64,000 nucleotides of DNA from Flavobacteriales bacterium (GCA_016788635.1 JAEUSU010000005.1:150409-214408); one strand, 5' to 3'. Shown: positions 7,946-17,797, counted from the stretch's first letter. Notes: generated from the letters alone by a model not told the origin. Translations and numbers: made by a program.

Positions 7946-8935
7946 TCAGCCGAGCAGGGCCAGCACACGTTCCGGGGCGATGCGCGTGATGCAGTCGCAG
8001 TCCTGACCTGCGGCACAGCGGGCGCACGCCGGATCGTTCACCAGCGCGTGCACATCCGTACCGATGGGCGCCCAACGGCCGGGATGGATGGGCCGCTTCG
8101 GCGCGTACAGCCCGACGGCGCGGATGCCACAAGCCGCCGCGATGTGCAGCGGTCCGGTGCTGGCGGCCACCAGCGCATCGCCCGCGCCGATGAGCGCGAT
8201 GAGCTGCTCGAGCGTGAGTGTTCCGCCCGCATCGGTCACGTGGGGAACATGCACCGGAAGCACCTTGCGGTAACGTTCCGCCTCGGCCTGTGTGCCCGTG
8301 ATGATGGCCTGGTAACGCGATGGATCGAGCATTTGGATGAGCGTGGCGAAGCGTTCCAGGCCCCATTCCACGGCGCTGCCCTGCGAGAGCGGATGCAGCA
8401 GCACGTGCCGCTTGCCGGACTGAAGCAAGGCTTGCACGGTGGCGTCGGGTGCAGGTGCGTGGAAGCCGCTGGAGCCTGCCAGTTCAGCCAGACTTGGTGT
8501 GCCGGTGAAGCCCAGCGGTGCCAGCAATTTCAGGTTGAGCTGTGCTTCGTGCAATTCGCTCCGGCGCCTGCTGAAGGCCACGCGGTGGGTGCAGGTGATC
8601 CAATGCCACCAGCGGTGACTGGTGCCGATGCGCAGGGGGATCCGCGCCTGCCGCGCCCAGGAGGCCACCTCGCGCCGGGGGAAGACATGGATCAGCACAT
8701 CGGCGTGCCATGCGCGAAGCTGCGCCACGGGATCACCGGCCTGCAATTCCTCGAGCGTGAGCACCTCGTCCACATGCGCGCAACAGGCGAGCACGGGACG
8801 CGTGTAGCGGCGGCCGATGAAGCTGATGCGCACACCGGGAAAGCGCTGCTTAAGCACACCGGCCATGGGAAGGGTGAGCATCACGTCGCCGATGCTGTCC
8901 GTGCGGCTCAGGACGATGTGCTCAGGTACGCGCAC
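7946..8935 (-). CDS. Glycosyltransferase family 9 (heptosyltransferase-like)
   Basis: This 329-aa protein opens with LSRTDSIGDVMLTLPMAG, the GT9 N-terminal signature, and carries the C-terminal donor-binding region STGPLHIAAACG at about residue 270. GT9 enzymes transfer heptose or related sugars to LPS core. The C-terminus is Cys-rich (CARCAAGQDCDC), as often seen in Bacteroidota members. Its start overlaps the end of the upstream GT2 gene by 14 nt, so the two act in one surface-glycan operon. Confidence 0.88.
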   Translation of the reverse strand: MRVPEHIVLSRTDSIGDVMLTLPMAGVLKQRFPGVRISFIGRRYTRPVLACCAHVDEVLTLEELQAGDPVAQLRAWHADVLIHVFPRREVASWARQARIPLRIGTSHRWWHWITCTHRVAFSRRRSELHEAQLNLKLLAPLGFTGTPSLAELAGSSGFHAPAPDATVQALLQSGKRHVLLHPLSQGSAVEWGLERFATLIQMLDPSRYQAIITGTQAEAERYRKVLPVHVPHVTDAGGTLTLEQLIALIGAGDALVAASTGPLHIAAACGIRAVGLYAPKRPIHPGRWAPIGTDVHALVNDPACARCAAGQDCDCITRIAPERVLALLG

Positions 8936-9680
8936 GGTGCAGACGATCGAGTTTCTGGTACTTCAACCGCACGGCCCGCGCACTGAGGCGGGCGATGTGC
9001 CAGCCCGCAGCGCCGTCCAGGAAGCCGAGGTGCAGCAGGTAGCTGTCGATGAACTTCCACACGGGTGATAGATGCAGTTTCACCGGTCCGGCGTGCCTGC
9101 CCTCCTCAAACATCTTCCGTGCGTGCAGCTCGCTGTAGCGTTCAATGCGCTCCAGGTGGTCGGCCACGGAAGGGTAGGAGTAGTGCAGGAGATCCCCTTG
9201 GAGCCGGGTGATGGGCAGGCCGGGACCGAGCTTTAACTCTTCATGTACGTGCGCCCCTTCCCACCGGGCGTGTTCCCTGGGGAAGAGCCGCACCTTCACA
9301 TCCGGATACCAGCCGCCGTGGCGCACCCAGTGGCCGGCGTAGTTGGTGAGGCGGCTTACGGAATAGGCGCCGTGCAGGCCATGCGCGATGGCTTCACGCA
9401 TGGTGGCAGCCAGTGCCGGCGAGGGCACCTCGTCCGCATCAACGGACAGGATGTAGGGCTGTGTGGCCAGGCCGTTGGCGAAGTTCTTCTGGTCCGCATA
9501 GTTGGTCCAGTCGCGGTGCACCACACGCGCACCGGCCTCGGTGGCCAGCGCGCAGGTGCGGTCCGTGCTGCCGGAGTCCACCACGATCACCTCCTGCACC
9601 AGGGTCTTCACACCCTCCACGCAGCGCGTGATGTGGCGCTCCTCATTGCGCGTGATGATCACCGCCGATACACCGGTCAT
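8922..9680 (-). CDS. Glycosyltransferase family 2 (WaaE/KdtX-like)
   Basis: This 252-aa protein is a GT-A fold glycosyltransferase: SAVIITRNEERHI at the N-terminus, DSGSTDRT (about residues 36-43), the DADE metal-binding motif near residue 81, and WEGAHVHEEL later. This pattern matches LPS core beta-glycosyltransferases of the WaaE group. It is first in a two-gene operon with the GT9 enzyme. A TAACTTGT box ends 6 nt upstream of the ATG. Confidence 0.88.
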   Translation of the reverse strand: MTGVSAVIITRNEERHITRCVEGVKTLVQEVIVVDSGSTDRTCALATEAGARVVHRDWTNYADQKNFANGLATQPYILSVDADEVPSPALAATMREAIAHGLHGAYSVSRLTNYAGHWVRHGGWYPDVKVRLFPREHARWEGAHVHEELKLGPGLPITRLQGDLLHYSYPSVADHLERIERYSELHARKMFEEGRHAGPVKLHLSPVWKFIDSYLLHLGFLDGAAGWHIARLSARAVRLKYQKLDRLHRART

Positions 9681-9686
9681 ACGGCG

Positions 9687-9694
9687 ACAAGTTA
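9687..9694 (-). promoter_or_regulatory. -7 box for the GT2-GT9 operon
   Basis: TAACTTGT on the minus strand ends 6 nt before the GT2 start codon. It belongs to the start-proximal box series seen across the window. Confidence 0.45.
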
Positions 9695-9695
9695 G

Positions 9696-9727
9696 AAGGC
9701 CTCACCCAAAGGATGGGGTGAGGCCTT
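9696..9727 (-). terminator. Hairpin downstream of the S8 protease gene
   Basis: AAGGCCTCACCC (9696-9707) and GGGTGAGGCCTT (9716-9727) form a perfect 12-bp stem with an 8-nt loop, 18 bp past the S8 protease stop. It lacks a strong T tract on the minus strand, but the position fits a terminator insulating the protease from the GT2 promoter. Confidence 0.7.
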
Positions 9728-9745
9728 CCAACCAAGGGCTTGGGA

Positions 9746-12520
9746 TCAATGCTGGACCACCAGGCGTCCGCGGTGCATTTCGGTGCCATCGCCCAGCACG
9801 CGGAAGGAATAGGCGCCTTCCGCCAGTTGCTGCGTGTTCATCCGCACCAAGGCGGGCTGCACCACAAGCGAACGGACCATCCGGCCGGTGGCATCGCTGA
9901 GCTCCAGGGTGAGCTGCGCGGTGGCAGGCAGCGCGCCCAGGTCGAAGACCACTTCATGGTCGGCGGGCACGGGGTACACCTGCACCGTGCCGTGGGCGAG
10001 GTGCTGCATACCCACGACCACATCCACCACCACTTCCACGCGATCGCTCTCGCAGGCGATGGTCGGTTCCTGCACCTCCCAGTCATAGAAGAAGTAGTAG
10101 TAGTTGGTGGCGTTGGGCGCACCGGCGGTGCTGCTGGTCATGGTGCCGAAGGTGCCCAGCGGGAAGGGATAGGCGGGATTGCTGCCGATGCCATCGCGCC
10201 ACAACTGCGGGTTGCCGCTGACGATGCGCAGGCCGTAGGTGCCGGGGCCGGGCACCAGGAAGTCCAGCTGCACACGGCTTTCGCCATCCGGGATAGTGAA
10301 GCTGCCCTGTGCCACCACCGTGCCTCCGGGATAGGTGACCAGTGCGATGGGGCGGCTCCCCGCGCCGCTCGCGTACACCTTCACCGAGCGGATGTAGAAG
10401 GGCTCGTTGGCGGTGAAGATCTGGTAGTTGGTGCCATTGGTGTGGTAGGCACCGGCAGCGGGGCTGTTGTCCACTTTACCTCCGTACGCCGTGGTGCCAC
10501 CATAAACGGTGGTGTTGGAGCACCAGTAGCTCGTGGTGGCGCTCAGGAAGGGGGTGTCCCAGCTGTTGCCGGATCCCACGGGTGTGCCTCCACTGGACGA
10601 ATCGTACCACAGGATGCTGTCACCCGTGGCGGTAAGTGTAGCCACACCGGGCGAGCCGAGGTTCACGTTGCTGGTGACGGGGTCGGTCACGGGAAGCACG
10701 GTGATGGTGACATCCGCAGAGGTGGCGCTGCCGCAAGGGCCGACCAGTTGCACGGAGTAGTCACCCGAGTCATCCACGGTGATGCTCTGCGTGGTCTCTC
10801 CGGTGCTCCACACATTGTCAAAGAGTGCGGAAGAGGTCAAGGTCACGCTTTCACCTGCGCAGAACACCTCCGGCCCGGCCAGTGCGATGGTGGGTGCCAC
10901 CACCGGCGGCACGATCAGCAGCGTGCTGTTGGTGAAGCCGCTGCTGGTGGTGTCGCACAGGGCTTCCACCTGGAACTCATAGTCCACGCAGGGGGTGAGG
11001 CCCGTGGCCAGGTAGCTGGTGCCGGTGATGCCGGGCACGTCGGTCCAGGTGCCGGAGCCCACCGGACGGTAGCGCACGTTGAAGGGGCCGCCGGTGGAGT
11101 TCCAGGAGTACAGCGCCTCATCCGAGGCCACTGCGCTCACCGAAGGGCTCAGCGGCACGATGCATCCGCCGCACTCGGCCATGATCAGCTGCAGGCTGTT
11201 GTTCGCATTGATGCGCCCACCGGTGACGGTGTTGCCGGGCAGGTTGCCCACCTGGTCCACGCCATCGAATAGTTTTCCGCGGATGTACAAGGCCGCAGCG
11301 GTGGGGTCATCCTGTGCGAGCTGGCCGAGGAAACCGCAGGGTGCGGAATAGAGCAGGGCGATCACACCGGCGGTGAGCGGACTGGCGAAGGAGGTGCCGC
11401 TGGTGCTTCCGTATCCACCGCCGATGCTGGTGGTGCGCACGTTCTCACCGGGCGCGCCCACATCAATGGTGGTGGCGCCGTAGCCGCTGAAGGTGCGCAC
11501 ATCGTTGTTGTTCGTGGCCGTCACGCTGACCATGAAGTCGCTCGCGCAGGCGGTGGGCATGTCGCCCACCACGTCCACGTTCACGTTGTTGTTGGCCGTG
11601 GCACCGCAGTTCAGTACGCCGTGCGCGCCGAGTGAATCATACACGGCACACCAAAGCGGGTAGTTCGCCGGGTTGGCGTTGTCGATGCCCCAGCTGGCGT
11701 TGGTGGCCACCACGAAGGCGCCTTTGCCACCGGCGGTCTGGTTGTACAGCTTGCGCATCACCAGCGGGTAGGTGTAGCTGGCGATCACGGCGGATTCCGA
11801 AATGCCCTGGCGTGTCACCACCATCATCTTCACGTTCCAGTTGGCGCCCACCACGCCCAGGCTGTTGTTGCCCTTCGCGCCGATCATGCCGGCCACCTGT
11901 GTGCCGTGGCTGCCGCCATACACGTTGTCGTTGTTGCCGCCGGGGTTCCAGCCCTGGAAGTCGTCCACATAACCGTTGCCATCATCATCAATGCCGTTGC
12001 TGGGGACCTCGCCCCAGTTGAACCAGGCATTGTCCACCAGATCGGGGTGGGGCAGGTCGCTGTTCTCGATGATACACACCACGATGGTGTCGCCTGCCGC
12101 CGTAACCCCACCCGTGGTGATGTCCCACGCGAGCTCGCTGTCGATGTCCGCATCGTTCGGGTTCACATGGTGCCACTGCTGGTTGAACTGCGGATCGTTC
12201 GGAACGGTGCGCTCGGACACGATGTGGTTGTTCTGCGCGAGCATCACGCCGGGGTGCGACCACAACACGCGCAAGAGCATGTCCTGGCTGAAACGGGTGT
12301 GATCGAAGCGGAGCAGCCAGGTGCGCATGGGTGCGGACACCTCCTCGGCCAAGTGCAACGCGGTGGGCTGGCCGTCCAGGCGGTCCAGGTCCTTCACCAC
12401 TTCATGCACGTCGGCGCCGGGCCGCAGCATCACGAGCAGGTCACCGGGGATGTAGCTATGGTCCTGCGCGGCGGCGGTCAGTCCGGCGAGCAGGCAGATG
12501 GCGAGTAGCAGGTTCTTCAT
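9746..12520 (-). CDS. S8 (subtilisin-like) serine peptidase with T9SS sorting domain
   Basis: This 924-aa secreted protein has a signal peptide of about 19 residues (ending AAAQ), a propeptide-like segment to about residue 110, and a subtilase domain with His205 (GGSHGTQVAG), Asn in TNASWG and Ser377 (GTSFASPLTAG). The usual catalytic Asp motif (D-[ST]-G) is replaced by E-N-S with Glu152 in place of Asp. Then come a fibronectin-like domain, an Ig-like domain (WSTGETTQSI), a carbohydrate-module-like region (GGKVDNS to YDWEV) and a type A T9SS sorting domain starting VQVYPVPADHE. Residues from about 520 on closely resemble the FG-GAP protein at 20420. It is expected on the cell surface or in the medium. 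Confidence 0.9.
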   Translation of the reverse strand: MKNLLLAICLLAGLTAAAQDHSYIPGDLLVMLRPGADVHEVVKDLDRLDGQPTALHLAEEVSAPMRTWLLRFDHTRFSQDMLLRVLWSHPGVMLAQNNHIVSERTVPNDPQFNQQWHHVNPNDADIDSELAWDITTGGVTAAGDTIVVCIIENSDLPHPDLVDNAWFNWGEVPSNGIDDDGNGYVDDFQGWNPGGNNDNVYGGSHGTQVAGMIGAKGNNSLGVVGANWNVKMMVVTRQGISESAVIASYTYPLVMRKLYNQTAGGKGAFVVATNASWGIDNANPANYPLWCAVYDSLGAHGVLNCGATANNNVNVDVVGDMPTACASDFMVSVTATNNNDVRTFSGYGATTIDVGAPGENVRTTSIGGGYGSTSGTSFASPLTAGVIALLYSAPCGFLGQLAQDDPTAAALYIRGKLFDGVDQVGNLPGNTVTGGRINANNSLQLIMAECGGCIVPLSPSVSAVASDEALYSWNSTGGPFNVRYRPVGSGTWTDVPGITGTSYLATGLTPCVDYEFQVEALCDTTSSGFTNSTLLIVPPVVAPTIALAGPEVFCAGESVTLTSSALFDNVWSTGETTQSITVDDSGDYSVQLVGPCGSATSADVTITVLPVTDPVTSNVNLGSPGVATLTATGDSILWYDSSSGGTPVGSGNSWDTPFLSATTSYWCSNTTVYGGTTAYGGKVDNSPAAGAYHTNGTNYQIFTANEPFYIRSVKVYASGAGSRPIALVTYPGGTVVAQGSFTIPDGESRVQLDFLVPGPGTYGLRIVSGNPQLWRDGIGSNPAYPFPLGTFGTMTSSTAGAPNATNYYYFFYDWEVQEPTIACESDRVEVVVDVVVGMQHLAHGTVQVYPVPADHEVVFDLGALPATAQLTLELSDATGRMVRSLVVQPALVRMNTQQLAEGAYSFRVLGDGTEMHRGRLVVQH

Positions 12521-12630
12521 GGGGTCGGTTTCGGGGATCGCTAAAGTAGCGGACGACCCCTTCGCCGATCGTCAGTCCAGGGTCCGGCGATCGACCGATC
12601 AGAGGGCTGCCTTGGAAAGCCGATCCCGCT

Positions 12631-15099
12631 TCAATGGTGCACATGCACCCGCTTCACCCGTGGGCTGATGGCCGTGAGTACCTCGTAGGCGATGGTGCCC
12701 AGGTCGTGCGCCACTTCGGTCACCGGATGCGCAGGGTCGAAGAGCACGGCATCGTCCCCTTCGCGGCAGTTGATGCCGGTGACGTCGATCATGCACATGT
12801 CCATGCAGATGCTGCCCACGAAAGGCGCCGCCTGCCCCTGCACCCACATGCGTCCGTGGCCGTTGCCCAGTTTTCGTGGAAGCCCATCCGCGTAACCGAT
12901 CGGCAGCGTGGCAATACGCTGCGGGGTGGCCACGCGGTGGCGGCGCCCGTAACTCACACTTTCTCCAGGCTGCACCGTGCGCAGCTGCGCGATGGGGGAG
13001 CGCAGCGTGGCGGCGGGACGCAGCAGGGCGGTCTCGGTGGCGTCGGCCCCAATGCCATGCAGGCCAATGCCCAGCCGCACCATGTTGAACTGCGCCTCGG
13101 GGAAGCGCTTCACCGCCGCCGAGTTGGCCAGGTGCAACAGCGGGCGCTCCGGCAGCACCGCGCAAAGGGCTTCGGCCGCTGCGCTGAACTGCACGATCTG
13201 TTCCCGGGTGAAGGCATCATGCTCGGGGGCTTCACTGGCGGCCAGGTGACTGAAAATGCTGGCCGCGCGCAGGTGGTGTGCATCACGGAGCGTGTTCACC
13301 AGATGGGGCACTTCATCCGGGGTGAAGCCCAGGCGGTGCATGCCGGTGTCGATCTTCAGGTGCACGGGCGGGGCTTCGGCATGGTCGCGGGTGTGGGCCA
13401 TGGCCTCGCGCAGCGAGCGTTCGTTGTACACCACGGGCTCCAGGTTGAAACGCTGCAGGGTGCTCCACGGCACGGGCTCGGGGTTCATCACCATCACCGG
13501 CAGGCGGATGCCGGCCTGGCGCAGCGCCACCCCTTCATCCGCATAGGCCACGCCCAGGTAGTGCACGCGGTGGTGCGCGAAGAGGCGCGCGAGCTCCACG
13601 GCACCACCACCATACCCGAACGCCTTCACCATGGCCATCAACTGCACGCCGGGGCGGACCTGCGCGCGGTAATGGTCCAGGTTGTGGCGCACGGCCTCCA
13701 GGTCGATCTCCAGCACGGTGCCATGCACCTTCTCCTGCCACTGCGCCACTACACGTTCCAGACCGAAGGTGCGCGCGCCCTTCACCAGCACGGCGGCCTC
13801 GCGCAAGCTTTCCGCATCCACCTCCGCGAGCATGGCTTCCGCAGAGGAATGAAAGCTGCCTGGCGGCAATGATGAGGCATGTGCCGCGAGCTGCGGGCCG
13901 ATGCCGATCAAGCGGTCCACGCGGGCGCGCTTCAGCAGCCGGCCCACGCGGCCATACAGTTGCGCGGCCTCCTCGCCGCTCTCCAGGATGTCCGAAAGCA
14001 CCACCACGCGCGGACGTTCACCGGCTATGGCGTTCAGGTGGTCCAGCGCGATGGCGAGCGAGGCGGTGTCGTTGCTGTACGCATCGTTGATCAGGGTGCT
14101 GCCGTGCACGCCGTCCACCATCTCCAGCCGCATGGCCACGGGCCCCAAGTGCAGCAGGCGCCCGGCGATCCACTCCGGATCGTGCCCCAGGTGCAGCAGC
14201 AGGGCGATGCCATGCAGGGCGTTCTCCACGGAAGCGGCATCCGCGAAGGGTACCCGGAACACGCTCTCGCGGTGGTCGTGCAATACGGTCAGTTGGGCGC
14301 CGTCGCGGTCGTGGTCCTCGCGGGTCACGTGCAGCCACGCCGATCCCTCGCGCGACCAGTCGCACAACTTCACGCGTTGCGCCAGGTGGGCCTCCTGCAC
14401 GGCGGCGTGCACGGCGGCATGGTCGCGGCAGTACACCAGCGCCTCGCAGCTGGTGAAGAGCAACAGCTTCTCGCGGGCTTTCGCATGGTCATCGCTGAAG
14501 TTCTCCGCGTGCGCCGGTCCGATGTTGGTGAAGATGCCCAACGTGGGGAGGATGATGGTGCGCAGGCGTTCCATCTCGCCCGGCCGGCTGATGCCCGCCT
14601 CGAACACGCCGAGCGCATGCGTGGCATCCATGTTCCACACGCTCAGCGGCACGCCCACCTGGCTGTTCCAGCTGCCGGGGCTGCGCACCATGTGCGTGGT
14701 TTCACGCAGGATCTGGTACAGCCATTCCTTCACCACGGTCTTGCCGTTGCTGCCGGTGATGCCCACCACGGGCGTATGGAAGTGTGCGCGGTGCCAGGCC
14801 GCCATGCGTTGCAGCGCGTCCACCGAGTCTTGCACCACCACCACCTGGGCATCGGTGCCGAGCAGTGGGGCGGGGTCCTGCACCACGAAGGCGCGCACAC
14901 CGCGTGTGTAGAGGTCGCGCAGGTGCTGGTGTCCATCGTGCCGTGCGCTGCGGATGGCGAAGAAGAGCGCCCCTTCCGCAGGCAGGGGCTTGCGCGAGTC
15001 GAGCACGAGGTGCTCCACGTGCAAGCTGCCATCGCCCTGCACCAAATGACCACCGGCGGCCTCGGCCAGTGCAAGCAGCGGGTGTCCGTGCGGGCGCAT
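12631..15099 (-). CDS. murF-alr: Bifunctional MurF / alanine racemase fusion
   Basis: This 822-aa fusion has an N-terminal MurF half (about residues 1-455) with the ATP loop GITGSNGKT. MurF adds D-Ala-D-Ala to UDP-MurNAc-tripeptide. The C-terminal half is alanine racemase, with the PLP lysine (MVKAFGYGGG, Lys about 492) and the second catalytic Tyr in ESVSYGRR. One polypeptide thus makes D-Ala and ligates the dipeptide, a fusion common in Bacteroidota. The ATG at 15099 overlaps the tdk stop (TGATG); a GTG three bases earlier is the alternative start. Confidence 0.93.
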   Translation of the reverse strand: MRPHGHPLLALAEAAGGHLVQGDGSLHVEHLVLDSRKPLPAEGALFFAIRSARHDGHQHLRDLYTRGVRAFVVQDPAPLLGTDAQVVVVQDSVDALQRMAAWHRAHFHTPVVGITGSNGKTVVKEWLYQILRETTHMVRSPGSWNSQVGVPLSVWNMDATHALGVFEAGISRPGEMERLRTIILPTLGIFTNIGPAHAENFSDDHAKAREKLLLFTSCEALVYCRDHAAVHAAVQEAHLAQRVKLCDWSREGSAWLHVTREDHDRDGAQLTVLHDHRESVFRVPFADAASVENALHGIALLLHLGHDPEWIAGRLLHLGPVAMRLEMVDGVHGSTLINDAYSNDTASLAIALDHLNAIAGERPRVVVLSDILESGEEAAQLYGRVGRLLKRARVDRLIGIGPQLAAHASSLPPGSFHSSAEAMLAEVDAESLREAAVLVKGARTFGLERVVAQWQEKVHGTVLEIDLEAVRHNLDHYRAQVRPGVQLMAMVKAFGYGGGAVELARLFAHHRVHYLGVAYADEGVALRQAGIRLPVMVMNPEPVPWSTLQRFNLEPVVYNERSLREAMAHTRDHAEAPPVHLKIDTGMHRLGFTPDEVPHLVNTLRDAHHLRAASIFSHLAASEAPEHDAFTREQIVQFSAAAEALCAVLPERPLLHLANSAAVKRFPEAQFNMVRLGIGLHGIGADATETALLRPAATLRSPIAQLRTVQPGESVSYGRRHRVATPQRIATLPIGYADGLPRKLGNGHGRMWVQGQAAPFVGSICMDMCMIDVTGINCREGDDAVLFDPAHPVTEVAHDLGTIAYEVLTAISPRVKRVHVHH

Positions 15100-15698
15100 C
15101 ACGGGGTGCCGGTGGCGGGTTCAGCCTCCTGGGCCTGCAGGAAACAGGTGCGGCACAAGGGTTCGTACTGGCCGGTCTCGCCCAGCAGCACCAGCTCACG
15201 GCTGTGGTGGGTGCGATGGCTGAAGGCGGCCAGGTCGCCGCAGCGCATGCAGATGGCGTGCACCTTGGTGACGTATTCAGCCATGGCCATCAGCTGCGGC
15301 ATGGGGCCGAAGGGGCGCCCCTGGAAATCCATGTCGAGCCCGGCGATGATCACGCGGGCGCCCTGCCGTGCCAGCTGTTCGCACACCGCAGGCAGGCCGG
15401 CATCGAAGAACTGGGCCTCGTCGAGGCCCACCACCTCCACCTCGGCCGCCAGCAGCAGCAGGTTGCCGCTGGCCTCCACGGGCGTGCTGCGGATGCTGGT
15501 GGCGTCGTGGCTCACCACGCGCGCCTCGTCGTAGCGCTTGTCCACGGCGGGCTTGAAGATCTCCACGCGCTGCCGCGCGAACTCGGCGCGGCGCAGGCGG
15601 CGGATCAGCTCTTCGGTCTTGCCGCTGAACATGCTGCCACAGATCACCTCGATCCAGCCCTTGCGGGGCGACCGGCGTGCCGTGCGCTCGAGGAACAT
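15099..15698 (-). CDS. tdk: Thymidine kinase
   Basis: This 199-aa type II thymidine kinase has the P-loop [14 protein letters not shown] near residue 21, the DEAQFF Walker B/catalytic region near residue 95, and a zinc-binding CMRC...CRTC pair in the C-terminal lasso region. It phosphorylates thymidine for dTMP salvage. The in-frame ORF extends far upstream to 16448, but sequence before MFLERTARR is the antisense of the next gene, so the start at 15698 was chosen. The stop overlaps the murF-alr start. Confidence 0.93.
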   Translation of the reverse strand: MFLERTARRSPRKGWIEVICGSMFSGKTEELIRRLRRAEFARQRVEIFKPAVDKRYDEARVVSHDATSIRSTPVEASGNLLLLAAEVEVVGLDEAQFFDAGLPAVCEQLARQGARVIIAGLDMDFQGRPFGPMPQLMAMAEYVTKVHAICMRCGDLAAFSHRTHHSRELVLLGETGQYEPLCRTCFLQAQEAEPATGTP

Positions 15699-15794
15699 CC
15701 TGCGGAAAGGCTTGGTGGACGGGCTTTCCCGGCCCGTTGTGAAGCGGCACGAAAATAGGCAAATTCGTACCGGCGCACCGGCGCTGCGAACCTG

Positions 15795-16538
15795 ATGAGC
15801 GACACCCCTGCCTACCTCACCATGCGCGAGTTGCTGCGCGCCATCGATCAGCGGCTCGGCGACCTGGACAATGGCCGCTTGCGCGTGGACGGCCTGGAAG
15901 CCCTCACCGAGGACAGCCGCCAGCTCTACGAACGCTTGGTGGTGTTGCGGCACCAGGCATTGCTGCGCCAGATGCAGGGTGGCGAAGGCGCTTCGGCCAT
16001 CGTGGCCGCCGAGCCCCAGCCCATCCGCCTGGACACCAAACCGCGCCAGATCAGCCTCATCGACGCCATTCAGGAATCGGAGCCCACTGCACCAAGTCAC
16101 ACGGAGCCGGCCGGCCCCGAGCGGAGCCGAGGGGCCGAAGTGCGCCCCCCAAGCTCTTCGACGGCTGAAACTCCAGCGAAGGCGACCCGACCAAGTCACA
16201 CTGAGCCCGTCGAAGTGCGACCCCAAAGCCCTTCGACAGGTGAAGCTCCCGCGAAGGTGGCCCAACCTGCCACCGTCGCCTCCCGCCTCGAACAAGCCCC
16301 CATCGCCGACCTCGGCAAGGCCATCGCCATCAGCCAGAAATTCTGGTTCATCAACGAGCTCTTCGGCCGCGATGCAAGCGCCTATGAAACCGCCATCAAA
16401 CGCATCAACACCAGCGGTGGGGTGGAGGAGGCACGCGCCTTCATCCACACCGAAGTGGTCACCAAGCTGAAGAAGGCACCCGAGGAGGAGGCCCTGACCA
16501 CCTTCATGGAACTGGTGGAACGACGGTTCAAGGCATGA
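15795..16538 (+). CDS. Conserved hypothetical protein with repeat-expanded linker
   Basis: This 247-aa protein has no named domain that I recognise. The N-terminal about 65 residues are helical ([14 protein letters not shown]), and the C-terminal about 75 residues ([20 protein letters not shown] to FMELVERRF) form a second conserved-looking helical part. I recall similar N/C arrangements in Bacteroidota hypotheticals. The middle (about residues 98-157) is a low-complexity Pro/Ser/Thr linker made of two tandem copies of a unit encoding SHTEP...EVRP...PAK that derives from an intergenic-type repeat. The stop overlaps the M28 peptidase start (ATGA). Function unknown. Confidence 0.75.
   Translation: MSDTPAYLTMRELLRAIDQRLGDLDNGRLRVDGLEALTEDSRQLYERLVVLRHQALLRQMQGGEGASAIVAAEPQPIRLDTKPRQISLIDAIQESEPTAPSHTEPAGPERSRGAEVRPPSSSTAETPAKATRPSHTEPVEVRPQSPSTGEAPAKVAQPATVASRLEQAPIADLGKAIAISQKFWFINELFGRDASAYETAIKRINTSGGVEEARAFIHTEVVTKLKKAPEEEALTTFMELVERRFKA
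16091..16264 (+). repeat. Tandem REP-like repeat inside the coding sequence
   Basis: Two direct units, 16091-16189 (99 bp) and 16190-16264 (75 bp), both begin ACCAAGTCACAC and end in GCGAAGG..CCC. Unit 1 has an extra 24 bp containing GCCCCGAGCGGAGCCGAGGG, itself part of a GGCCCC/GGGGCC inverted repeat. Each unit carries GAGCC...CGAAGTGCG and CTTCGAC elements that resemble widespread dispersed bacterial palindromes (CTGAGCC-GTCGAAG type). All three lengths are multiples of three, so the frame is kept. Confidence 0.75.
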
Positions 16539-17797
16539 GGACGAGCGCGTTCATTGTGGCTGCCCTGCTCTGCGGAAGCGCTTCCGCACAGAGCGAGGTG
16601 CTTTCGCTGGGCCGCGCCTACGTGGACACGCTGGCCTCGCCACACTTCGATGGGCGTGGCTACGTGAATGAGGGTTGCCGCCGCGCGGGCGACTACCTGC
16701 TGGCCGAGTTCCAGCGCATCGGGTTGAAGCCGCCACCCAAGGGCTACGCCGAGCCGTTCCGCTTTGATGTGAACACCTTTCCGGACAGCGCCACGGTGCG
16801 CATCGACGGCCGTGCCTTGCGCCCCGGTGTGGACTTCCTGCTCGATCCCGCTTCCGGCTCCGCCAACGGCACCTTCACGGCGGCGCGCATCACCCCGGCC
16901 GACCTGTCCACGCCGCAACGCAAGGCCATGACCATGGGCGTGGTGAACGGGCTGGCTGTGCTGCTCGAATTCCCACCCACCACGAACAAGGACTCGCTGG
17001 CCATGTACGCTGCGTGGGAGAAGGAGCTGCTGTACCAGGCACCGGTGCTGAAGCGCGCGGCGGGCAAGCTCACCTGGGGCGTGGCACAGGAGGCACGCCG
17101 CTTCCCCTTGATCGAAGTGGTGCCCGAGGCCTGGCCGGACAGCGCACGCACGGTGGTGCTGCGTGTGAACAACCAGTTGCTGCGCAAGCAGGAGCAGCGC
17201 AACATCCTCGGCGTGGCCCCGGCGAAGAAGAAGACGAAGGAGTGGATCGTCGTTACCGCGCACTACGACCATCTGGGACGCATGGGCCCCGCGCTCTTCC
17301 CCGGCGCCAACGACAACGCCAGCGGCACGGCCATGCTGCTCTGCCTTGCGCGCCACTACGTGAAGAACCCCGGCAAACGCAATATCCTCTTCATCGCCTT
17401 CGCGGGGGAAGAGGCCGGCTTGGAAGGCAGCAGCTGGTGCGTGGTGAACCGCGCCATCGACTGGGCCGGGGTGAAGCTGCTGATCAACCTGGACATCTTC
17501 GGCACCGGCGATGAGGGCATCACCGTCGTGAACGCCACCGCGCAGCAGAAGGCCTTCGACCAGCTGGTGGCCATCAACGCGCGCACGCCGCGACTGGCCA
17601 CCGTGAAGTCACGCGGCCCCGCCTGCAACAGCGATCATTGCCCCTTCGCGCAGCGCGGTGTGCCCGCCCTCTTCCTCTACACCATGGGCGGCATCAAGGC
17701 CTACCACGATGTGGACGACCGCCGTGAAACGCTCCCCCTCACCGCCTTCCCCGCGCTGCACGCCACGCTGGTGGAGTTCATCACCACGTTGAAGTGA
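16535..17797 (+). CDS. M28 family zinc aminopeptidase/carboxypeptidase, secreted
   Basis: This 420-aa protein has a signal peptide of about 18 residues (ASAQ). The M28 domain keeps all co-catalytic zinc ligands: TAHYDHLG (His243), GANDNASG (Asp), GEEAGLEGS (Glu pair), NLDIFG (Asp) and AYHDVDD (His). The insert between about residues 100 and 210 is typical of Bacteroidota M28 proteins. It probably trims peptides in the periplasm or outside the cell. It is coupled by 4-nt overlaps to the hypothetical before it and to rsmI after it. Confidence 0.92.
   Translation: MRTSAFIVAALLCGSASAQSEVLSLGRAYVDTLASPHFDGRGYVNEGCRRAGDYLLAEFQRIGLKPPPKGYAEPFRFDVNTFPDSATVRIDGRALRPGVDFLLDPASGSANGTFTAARITPADLSTPQRKAMTMGVVNGLAVLLEFPPTTNKDSLAMYAAWEKELLYQAPVLKRAAGKLTWGVAQEARRFPLIEVVPEAWPDSARTVVLRVNNQLLRKQEQRNILGVAPAKKKTKEWIVVTAHYDHLGRMGPALFPGANDNASGTAMLLCLARHYVKNPGKRNILFIAFAGEEAGLEGSSWCVVNRAIDWAGVKLLINLDIFGTGDEGITVVNATAQQKAFDQLVAINARTPRLATVKSRGPACNSDHCPFAQRGVPALFLYTMGGIKAYHDVDDRRETLPLTAFPALHATLVEFITTLK

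Noticed and set aside
15699..16448. N-terminal extension of thymidine kinase
   Set aside because: The sequence is antisense to the divergent hypothetical gene at 15795 and unrelated to Tdk; a normal Tdk start exists at 15698.
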